Source: Eggerthellaceae bacterium UBA5906 (GTDB lineage: Bacteria > Actinomycetota > Coriobacteriia > Coriobacteriales > Eggerthellaceae). Taken from it: a DNA stretch of 14,838 nucleotides. How positions within the stretch are numbered: the first letter of the stretch is position 1; every line of letters starts with the position of its first letter. The position numbers and the translations under genes are program-made. The stretch is from NCBI GenBank assembly GCA_002431805.1, contig DJEE01000088.1:1-14838 (forward strand), written 5' to 3'. Of the stretch, positions 1-5,183 are shown piece by piece. Below the pieces are notes generated by a model that searched no databases, had not been told where the DNA came from, and saw nothing but the letters and a program-made list of their open reading frames with translations.

Positions 1-56
1 CTGTCTGAGCGACTGGGGTACCAGGCAGAGGTTCCGGCGGGAAGCGTCTAAAGCCG
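1..56. other. Sequence downstream of nanE, no feature seen
   Basis: These 56 bases follow the nanE stop codon in the direction of transcription. I see no convincing terminator hairpin, start codon with ribosome site or repeat. The cluster may continue past the window edge. Confidence 0.4.
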
Positions 57-737
57 CTACTTACTAGCAGCCTCCACAAACCAGCTGGTGATGCTGGTGG
101 GATGCGTAATGGCAGTGCCAACCACCACAGCCCACGCACCGGCGTCCATAGCCGCCTTCGCGTCGGCCGGCGTGTGCACGCGGCCTTCGCAGATAACCGG
201 CTTGTCGGGGAATTCCTCAACCGCCTGGCGCACCAGCGCCACGTCCGGACCATCGGCCATGCCGCAGTCAATAGCGGCACCGGGGTGCGAAAGCGTGGTG
301 GAAGCAATGTCGCAGCCAATGGCAAACGCGTGGCGAATGTCCTCGATGGTGGCGCAGTCGGCCATCACCAGCACGCCTTCTTCCTTCAGGGGCAACACCG
401 TGTCCTCAAGCGTTTTGCCGTCAGGGCGCGGGCGGTCGGTAGCGTCAACGGCCACAATATCGGCACCCGCCATCACGCATGCGCGCGCATGGCGCAGCGT
501 CGGCGTGATGTACACGCCTTCATGCCCTTCTTTCCAAATGCCGATCACCGGCACTTCCGTACGGCCCTTGATGGCCGCAATGTCGGACAACCCCTGGCAA
601 CGAATGCCGCCCGCACCACCCAGCTCGCAGGCGCGCGCCATCTGCGCCATGGTTTCAGGGTGACGCAGCGGCTCGCCCATGTACGCCTGGCAGCTTGCAA
701 TAACCTTGCCACGCAATTGCTCGATAATAGGATCCAT
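57..737 (-). CDS. nanE: N-acetylmannosamine-6-phosphate 2-epimerase (NanE)
   Basis: Cytoplasmic TIM-barrel enzyme that converts ManNAc-6-P to GlcNAc-6-P, joining sialic acid breakdown to the NagA/NagB route. The 226-residue product has the usual family length and its motifs in order: SCQA near residue 15, GGIR near 43-46, GIWK with the expected catalytic lysine at 69, DATDRPRP, MADC, TTLS, CEGR with the catalytic glutamate, and a C-terminal GAWAVVVGTAIT phosphate-binding segment. An in-frame ATG 13 codons upstream exists. I chose the start at 737 because GGATAGG sits just ahead of it and because the family begins close to the IIEQLRGK helix. It is last in the visible cluster, 59 bp after nanK, and is probably co-transcribed with it. 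Function is secure from motifs and neighbours. Confidence 0.95.
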   Translation of the reverse strand: MDPIIEQLRGKVIASCQAYMGEPLRHPETMAQMARACELGGAGGIRCQGLSDIAAIKGRTEVPVIGIWKEGHEGVYITPTLRHARACVMAGADIVAVDATDRPRPDGKTLEDTVLPLKEEGVLVMADCATIEDIRHAFAIGCDIASTTLSHPGAAIDCGMADGPDVALVRQAVEEFPDKPVICEGRVHTPADAKAAMDAGAWAVVVGTAITHPTSITSWFVEAASK

Positions 738-796
738 CTTCCCTATCCTTCCATCAACCGAACTGGGACAACGCACCCGGTGCGCTGTCCCAGTTT

Positions 797-1750
797 CTAG
801 CGTTCAATACCTAGCGAATCCAGCAGGTCCTCGGCAGCGCCTACCAGCGGTGCGTGCTCGCCCAGCTCAGCGGGCATAATGGGAAGCCCGCGCTGCGCTA
901 AGGGAATCTGGCGCTCGAAGCCTTCCTGTACCGCCGCACGCCACTTCGTACCAGCTTTTGCCACCGATCCGCCGATAACCACCATATCGGGATCCAGCAG
1001 GTTCGTGATGCCCGCAATGGCCTCACCCAGCGCAATGCCGGCCGTCATGATCACCTTGTGTGCATCGGCCTCGCCCGCCGCCGCGCGACGGGAAATCTCG
1101 GCACCGCTTACATGCTGGCCCGTGCGTTCTTCATAGCGCGCCTCAATACCGCTGCCAGCCGCAACCAGCTCCAAGTGCCCGCTGCCACCGCACACGCATG
1201 GGATGCCAACGGCCTGGTTGGACGCGATGTGCCCGATTTCGCCCGCAAAGCCGTGGTACCCGCGCACCAGCTTGCCATGCGCGATAACCGCACCGCCGAT
1301 GCCCGTGCCCGCGGCAATCATCATGCACGTTTCCGTGCCGCGCGCAGCGCCCCAACGCGCCTCGCCCAAGCCGTGCGCCTGCACGTCGTTAAGCACCGAA
1401 ACGGAAAGCCCACACGACTCTTCCAGACGCTCGCGCACCGGTTGACCGGACCAACCGGGCATAATCTCGTTCGCATACGCAATGCCGCCCGTCACAGCGT
1501 CCACGCGGCCTGCAGTGCTCACGCCAATGCCGAGCACCTCTTCGCGCCGGGCGCGCGCCTCGCCTAGAAGCGAGTTCGCCATATCGCACACAGAAACCAG
1601 CACCGGCCCACCGCCGCGCTTAGCCTCAGTGGGAACCTGGCGCTCGAACACCACTTCAGGCGCCTTGTCGGCTTGCGCATAACGCAGCAGCGCGCCAGCA
1701 ATCTTCGTACCGCCGATATCAAGCGCCGCAACAATAGCGGGATACTCCAT
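797..1750 (-). CDS. nanK: ROK-family sugar kinase, probable N-acetylmannosamine kinase (NanK)
   Basis: Predicted to phosphorylate ManNAc at O6 with ATP, feeding the epimerase encoded just downstream. The 317-residue protein is a standard ROK kinase: phosphate loop DIGGTK at 11-16, catalytic aspartate in LND at 122, AAGTGIGG at 146-153, GEIGH at 170-174. The zinc-site segment at 185-194 reads CVCGGSGHLE, so the third ligand, normally cysteine, is His192; His174, Cys185 and Cys187 are kept. Sequence alone cannot separate a ManNAc kinase from a glucokinase; the specificity call comes from lying between nanA and nanE. Start at 1750 is favoured over ATGs at 1759 and 1807 because GAAGGG lies 9 bases upstream. 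A promoter-like sequence and the terminator of the preceding gene lie directly upstream. Confidence 0.85.
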   Translation of the reverse strand: MEYPAIVAALDIGGTKIAGALLRYAQADKAPEVVFERQVPTEAKRGGGPVLVSVCDMANSLLGEARARREEVLGIGVSTAGRVDAVTGGIAYANEIMPGWSGQPVRERLEESCGLSVSVLNDVQAHGLGEARWGAARGTETCMMIAAGTGIGGAVIAHGKLVRGYHGFAGEIGHIASNQAVGIPCVCGGSGHLELVAAGSGIEARYEERTGQHVSGAEISRRAAAGEADAHKVIMTAGIALGEAIAGITNLLDPDMVVIGGSVAKAGTKWRAAVQEGFERQIPLAQRGLPIMPAELGEHAPLVGAAEDLLDSLGIER

Positions 1751-1785
1751 GCACCCCATCCCTTCTCTTAAACCTATATGGAACC

Positions 1786-1814
1786 ATGTTACCGCAGACG
1801 TGAACACCAGCCAA
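1786..1814 (-). promoter_or_regulatory. Candidate promoter for nanK-nanE
   Basis: On the minus strand TTGGCT (1809-1814) is followed after exactly 17 bp by TAACAT (1786-1791), each matching four of six sigma-70 consensus positions. It lies between the terminator at 1832-1868 and the nanK start, giving a leader of about 28 bases. Position and spacing support it; hexamer quality is only fair. Confidence 0.4.
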
Positions 1815-1831
1815 TCTTAACTTTCGCAAAC

Positions 1832-1868
1832 AAAAAAGGCCGGTGCACGCTTTGCGCATACACCGGCC
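1832..1868 (-). terminator. Rho-independent terminator after the nanA-like gene
   Basis: Minus-strand RNA forms an 8-bp G+C-rich stem (GGCCGGTG at 1861-1868 pairing with 1838-1845) with a 15-base loop. It is followed immediately by six U residues (1832-1837). It begins 20 bases past the nanA-like stop codon. It separates nagB-nagA-nanA from nanK-nanE. Confidence 0.85.
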
Positions 1869-1888
1869 ACAATCTTGCAAGGTTTTCG

Positions 1889-2833
1889 TTACTTGCGGAT
1901 AGGAGCGTCAGCGTCCATGAGGCCAGCCTTCTTGATAACCTCAACGATAGCTGCCACGTCTTCGCCCTCAAGCGCCTGAACAGGCTCGCGCATCTGGTTC
2001 GTGTTGAACACGCCCATCTGCCACAGCGCGGTTTTGAACGCGCCGACGCCGGCACCGAAGCCGACCGTTGCCTTCACCACGCGGGTAAGGAACATCAGGC
2101 GCGCCAGGTGATCCTGCAGCTCCTTCACGCGGTCCCAGTCGCCAGCCTGAGCGGCCTTCCACTGCTCCACGTAGCTGTACGGGTCAAGGTTTGCCAGGCC
2201 CGGAACGCTGCCGTCAGCGCCAGCCAGGTACGCGCCGTCAACGCACACCTCATGGCCGGTGAGCAGCTGCAGCGGATGGCCTGCGTCCTCGTTCTCCAGC
2301 ACCAGCCAACGGAAGCTCACGTCGTCGCCAGAGGAGTCCTTCACGCCCTGCAGCACGCCGTCTTTGCCCAAGCGCACCAGCATGGTGGGATCAAGCTTGG
2401 TGTGCACGCACACCGGCAGGTCGTAGGCGAACAGCGGCAGGTCGGTATGCTCGCGGATAGCGCGGAAGTGACGCTCTGTCTCCTTCGGGCCGCCCAGAGC
2501 GTAGAACGGAGCGGTGGCAACCAGCGCGTCCACGCCGTAACCCTTGGCACGTTTGGCCTGGTCGACCACGCGCAGGGTTTCCATATCGATGATGCCGGCC
2601 AGCACGGGCACGCGATGGTTCACGATAGCCACAGCCTCCTGCAGCACGTGATAACGCTGAGCGTCGGTCAGGAAAGCCACCTCGCCCGAGGAGCCCAGGA
2701 AGAACAGGCCGTCAACGCCGGCGTCGATCATACGGTTGATGGAGCGCTCGAACGCCTCCAGGTCAAGCTGCTTCTTTTCGGTCAGCGGAATGACCACCGG
2801 GGGGATTACGCCGTGGAACGGAGAATCGGTCAT
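1889..2833 (-). CDS. nanA: Dihydrodipicolinate synthase/N-acetylneuraminate lyase family aldolase, probable sialate lyase
   Basis: Class I pyruvate aldolase, 314 residues. By context it should cleave N-acetylneuraminate to ManNAc and pyruvate. The family carboxylate loop is GSSGE at 47-51, the barrel tyrosine is Tyr137 in AYDLP, and the Schiff-base lysine is Lys165 in GVKDSSGD, the same numbers as in E. coli NanA. The GYDE segment that contacts sialate in E. coli NanA is replaced by GHEV at 193-196, and AGADGSVPGLAN follows. So specificity cannot be read from the enterobacterial model. I recall actinobacterial nan-cluster lyases with this look. Alternatives are DapA or a keto-deoxy-sugar aldolase. 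Start at 2833 has AAGG eight bases upstream; upstream ATGs lack one. A promoter candidate precedes it and a terminator follows it. Confidence 0.75.
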   Translation of the reverse strand: MTDSPFHGVIPPVVIPLTEKKQLDLEAFERSINRMIDAGVDGLFFLGSSGEVAFLTDAQRYHVLQEAVAIVNHRVPVLAGIIDMETLRVVDQAKRAKGYGVDALVATAPFYALGGPKETERHFRAIREHTDLPLFAYDLPVCVHTKLDPTMLVRLGKDGVLQGVKDSSGDDVSFRWLVLENEDAGHPLQLLTGHEVCVDGAYLAGADGSVPGLANLDPYSYVEQWKAAQAGDWDRVKELQDHLARLMFLTRVVKATVGFGAGVGAFKTALWQMGVFNTNQMREPVQALEGEDVAAIVEVIKKAGLMDADAPIRK

Positions 2834-2877
2834 GATAAGTACCTTGCCTCTTTCTGAATAAATGAGCAAACGTTATG

Positions 2878-2907
2878 AGGATAGTATCCCAGGTAACGGT
2901 TCGTCAA
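2878..2907 (-). promoter_or_regulatory. Candidate promoter for the nanA-like gene
   Basis: TTGACG (2902-2907, five of six consensus bases) precedes TATCCT (2878-2883, four of six) by 18 bp on the minus strand. The predicted leader of about 40 bases includes the nanA ribosome site. Three TCGTGC/GCACGA half-sites lie about 50-75 bp upstream. Confidence 0.45.
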
Positions 2908-2953
2908 CGTAAGCGGGCGCCCTTCACAAACAAAGGACGGAACCCGCCGCACG

Positions 2954-2982
2954 GCACGAAATATCGTGCGAACGGCGCACGA
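2954..2982. promoter_or_regulatory. Possible operator: three GCACGA half-sites
   Basis: GCACGA (2954-2959), its complement TCGTGC (2964-2969) and GCACGA again (2977-2982) stand in alternating orientation, giving a 6-4-6 dyad and a second overlapping dyad. They sit upstream of the predicted nanA -35 box, where an activator or repressor could bind. No regulator is named by this evidence. Confidence 0.3.
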
Positions 2983-3011
2983 AAGGCCCGCAAGCGCGCG
3001 CAGAGGGCAAC

Positions 3012-3101
3012 CGTGAACACAGGGACGGAGGTGGTGTTCACGGCGGCCTTTTGGGAAATGGAGCGGCAATCGTGAACGCCACCTCCGTCCCTGTGTTCAC
3101 G
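3012..3101. repeat. Pair of inverted REP-like palindromic units
   Basis: Two 29-base units in opposite orientation (3013-3041 and 3072-3100) match at 28 of 29 positions. Flanking bases extend the arms to 31 bp, with a 28-bp centre. Each unit is itself a hairpin: GTGAACAC, then a 13-base loop containing GGGACGG, then GTGTTCAC; the second unit carries one change in its stem. The single mismatch (T3035 against G3078) is a G-U pair in plus-strand RNA. This two-unit layout resembles the BIME arrangement of REP sequences mobilised by RAYT transposases. That link is inference, and no other copy lies in this window. Confidence 0.75.
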
Positions 3102-3143
3102 CAAACCCATTTCGCCACGCTCTCCTCAATCAGGCCGCGCCAC

Positions 3144-4286
3144 TTAAGCCGTAGGAATTTTCTTTCCGCGCAGAACCACGTGCTTGATGTTCAGTTCGCG
3201 GTCGAGCACCACGGCGTCGGCCACATAGCCCGGCGCAATCGCGCCGCGCTCGCTTGCCAGCCCGAGCGCACGAGCCGGGTTCACGCTGGCGGCCTTTACG
3301 GCGCTTGTCAGCGGGATGCCCATGGTAAGCACCGCGGTGCGCAAGCACGCCATCACGTCGGACACGCTGCCGGCCAAGCTGCCGTTGGCAATGGTGGCGC
3401 GGTTGCCGTGCACGAAGAACTGCTGGCCGCCCAGCTCGTATTCGCCATCGCCCAAGCCACATGCACGCAGGCTGTCGCTGATCAAAATCATGCGGTCATC
3501 GCCAAACAGCGTGAACGCCAGGCGCACCATGGCCGGGTGGATGTGCACGCCGTCGGCGATAATCTCAGCCGTCACGTCGTTGCGCTCGGCACCGGCGGCA
3601 ATGGGGCCAGGGTTGCGGTGATGCAGGCTGGGCATGGCGTTGTACAGGTGCGTCATATGGCGCGCGCCCGCATCGAACGCCGCGCACGCCGTATCGTAAT
3701 CCGTGCACGTGTGCGCAATGGACACGCGCACGTCGTGGGAAACGTCGTGGATGAAGTCAAGGTTGCCCGGCTGCTCAGGCGCCACGTCAACCAGCTTGAT
3801 AAGCCCGCCTGCCGCTTGCTGCAGCCGCACAAACTCATCTGCAGAAGCGCTGCGCACGTACGCAGGGTTTTGCGCGCCCACCTTGTCCGGGGCTATATAG
3901 GGACCTTCCATGTTGATGCCCACAATGGCTGCTTCGTCGGTTGCACCCTCGTGCTGCGCCACCGACGCCATAATGGGCACAAGGCGCTCTTCGGGAAGTG
4001 TCATAGTAGTCGGGCAGATGGACGTCACGCCGCGCGAGGCCTCGTAGCGGGCAATCGCCGCAATCCCCTCTTGCGAGGCGTCGCAAAAATCATGCCCCAT
4101 CGCACCATGGAAGTGCACGTCAATCAGGCCCGGGATCACATAGCAGCCGCCTGCATCAACGTCTTGCGCACCAAGCGCTTTACCATCGCTGGCCGGCTCA
4201 ACACGAGCAAACCGCGCCTCTTCCACCACCACGTCGCGTTCGCGGAAGCACTGACCATCAAACACCATACCGTTCGCAATCCTCAT
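3144..4286 (-). CDS. nagA: N-acetylglucosamine-6-phosphate deacetylase (NagA)
   Basis: Metal-dependent amidohydrolase that removes acetate from GlcNAc-6-P to give GlcN-6-P for NagB. The 380-residue length is normal. An N-terminal beta-sandwich segment leads into PGLIDVHFHG with the HxH pair at 58 and 60. Metal ligands are Glu127 in NMEGPY, His192 in SIAHT and His213 in MTHLYNAM. Asp245 and His248 follow in ADGVHIH, and the catalytic aspartate is Asp271 in ISDS. The start at 4286 is fixed by AAAGGAG eight bases upstream; the open frame extends 21 codons further but through the intergenic hairpin. It follows nagB by 83 bp and is the second gene of the cluster. All catalytic positions are present. 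Confidence 0.95.
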   Translation of the reverse strand: MRIANGMVFDGQCFRERDVVVEEARFARVEPASDGKALGAQDVDAGGCYVIPGLIDVHFHGAMGHDFCDASQEGIAAIARYEASRGVTSICPTTMTLPEERLVPIMASVAQHEGATDEAAIVGINMEGPYIAPDKVGAQNPAYVRSASADEFVRLQQAAGGLIKLVDVAPEQPGNLDFIHDVSHDVRVSIAHTCTDYDTACAAFDAGARHMTHLYNAMPSLHHRNPGPIAAGAERNDVTAEIIADGVHIHPAMVRLAFTLFGDDRMILISDSLRACGLGDGEYELGGQQFFVHGNRATIANGSLAGSVSDVMACLRTAVLTMGIPLTSAVKAASVNPARALGLASERGAIAPGYVADAVVLDRELNIKHVVLRGKKIPTA

Positions 4287-4306
4287 TGCGCACACTCCTT
4301 TCAAGC

Positions 4307-4339
4307 AAAAGGGCTTTCCGCAGCCAGCGGAAAGCCCTT
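4307..4339 (-). terminator. Hairpin between nagB and nagA, possible attenuator
   Basis: A perfect 12-bp stem (4309-4320 with 4328-4339) encloses a 7-base loop. On the minus strand it is followed by only a short run of U before GCUUGA. It lies 30 bp past the nagB stop and just ahead of the nagA ribosome site. It could partly terminate transcription, stabilise the nagB message, or control access to nagA. Confidence 0.6.
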
Positions 4340-4369
4340 GGTATTTCACGTAACGTTTCTTGCGCGCCT

Positions 4370-5095
4370 CTACAGCAGCGAGCCGGCCTCTGCGTCTACC
4401 ACCACGGTTACGTTGGGGTGCAGCTGCAGAACAGATGCCGGCACCTGCGGGGTAACCGGGCCAAAGAACGCGTCGCGCACGATCTGCGCCTTGTCCGTGC
4501 CGCTGGCAACAACCAAAATGGCGCGCGCCTTCATGATGGTGCCGATGCCCATGGTGTAAGCCTCACGCGGCACCTCGTCGGCGGAATTGAACAGGCGGCT
4601 GTTCGCGTTGATGGTGCTCTCCGTCAGCTGCACCAGATGCGTGCGCACGGGGAACTCGTCGCACGGCTCGTTGAAGCCAATGTGGCCGTTGTGGCCCAGG
4701 CCCAAAAGCTGCAGGTCGATGCCGCCCGCTTCGCTGATGGCCTGCTCGTAGCTTTCGCACGCAGCCTCGGCGTCGGGGTTTGCGCCATCGGGCACGCTGG
4801 TGGCCTCGGGGTCGATGTCCACGTGGTCGAACAGGTTTTTCTGCATGAAGTAGCGATAACTCTGCTCGTGCTCGGGGGAAAGCCCGCGATACTCGTCCAG
4901 GTTGAACGTGGTTGCCTGCTCAAAGCTGATGCGGTCGTTTTGGAAGTCTTCAACCAAGTCGGCGTACAGCCCAATAGGCGTAGAGCCCGTGGCCAGACCC
5001 AGCGTGGACGTGGGGTCCACCACCAGTTGCGCGGCAATCAGATCGGCCGCACGGCGGCTCATATCCTCGTAGGTTTCCTCGATGAACAGTTGCAT
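4370..5095 (-). CDS. nagB: Glucosamine-6-phosphate deaminase (NagB)
   Basis: Cytoplasmic isomerase-deaminase converting GlcN-6-P to fructose-6-P and ammonia, the entry to glycolysis for all sugars handled by this cluster. Motifs are LATGSTP at 34-40 (phosphate site), TFNLDEY with catalytic Asp67, and GLGHNGHIGFNEP at 132-144 with His138 and Glu143. An asparagine stands where the E. coli enzyme has aspartate, which I recall as usual in the short Gram-positive type. At 241 residues it matches that short form, which lacks the C-terminal extension of the allosteric E. coli enzyme. GAAAGGG precedes the ATG at 5095. It appears to be the first gene of the cluster, with a promoter candidate 18-45 bp upstream. 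Confidence 0.96.
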   Translation of the reverse strand: MQLFIEETYEDMSRRAADLIAAQLVVDPTSTLGLATGSTPIGLYADLVEDFQNDRISFEQATTFNLDEYRGLSPEHEQSYRYFMQKNLFDHVDIDPEATSVPDGANPDAEAACESYEQAISEAGGIDLQLLGLGHNGHIGFNEPCDEFPVRTHLVQLTESTINANSRLFNSADEVPREAYTMGIGTIMKARAILVVASGTDKAQIVRDAFFGPVTPQVPASVLQLHPNVTVVVDAEAGSLL

Positions 5096-5112
5096 GACTT
5101 CCCTTTCTCAAA

Positions 5113-5140
5113 TGTATATACGCCCGATGCACTTCATCAA
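5113..5140 (-). promoter_or_regulatory. Candidate promoter for nagB-nagA
   Basis: TTGATG (5135-5140) and TATACA (5113-5118) are spaced by 16 bp on the minus strand, each four of six from consensus. They lie in the 88-bp gap between the membrane-protein gene and nagB. The TATATA overlapping the -10 offers an alternative register. Confidence 0.4.
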
Positions 5141-5149
5141 AGCGAACAG

Positions 5150-5161
5150 GTTAACGTTACC
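5150..5161. promoter_or_regulatory. Possible LacI/GalR-type operator near the nagB promoter
   Basis: GTTAACGTTACC is a near-palindrome with a central CG and one mismatched pair, the shape of many LacI-family operators. The core AACGTT also occurs in the nagB-nagA gap (4352-4357) and upstream of nanA (2869-2874). The core is short and also occurs inside ribosomal genes, so this is only suggestive. Confidence 0.25.
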
Positions 5162-5183
5162 ACGCGCACGTCCCGCAGGGCGC

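Larger units (their letters stand above)
2834..3143. other. 310-bp spacer between nagA and the nanA-like gene
   Basis: No credible gene lies here. Small open frames on both strands show no family resemblance and are created by the palindrome. The spacer holds the nanA promoter candidate (2878-2907), a group of TCGTGC/GCACGA half-sites (2954-2982), and a pair of inverted repeat units (3012-3101). I see no T-tailed terminator directly after nagA, though the long palindrome could act as one or protect the 3' end. Confidence 0.7.

Noticed and set aside
1778..2857. Long plus-strand frame opposite the nanA-like gene
   Set aside because: The product is rich in His, Val, Ala and Gln and resembles no family, while the minus-strand reading has full aldolase motifs.
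2834..2869. Upstream ATG extension of the nanA-like gene to 2869
   Set aside because: The extra 12 residues do not align with family N-termini and the ATG lacks a ribosome site, while 2833 has one.
2875..3110. Short frames on both strands in the nagA-nanA gap
   Set aside because: They read through the inverted repeats, have no ribosome site and no similarity I recognise.
3051..4559. Long plus-strand frame of 502 codons opposite nagA
   Set aside because: It spans the palindrome, nagA and part of nagB in antisense with no recognisable domain; it is a shadow of biased codon use.
5162..5183. Terminator directly after the membrane-protein gene
   Set aside because: No stem followed by a T-run is present between its stop codon and the nagB promoter region, so termination here is unproven and read-through into nagB is possible.
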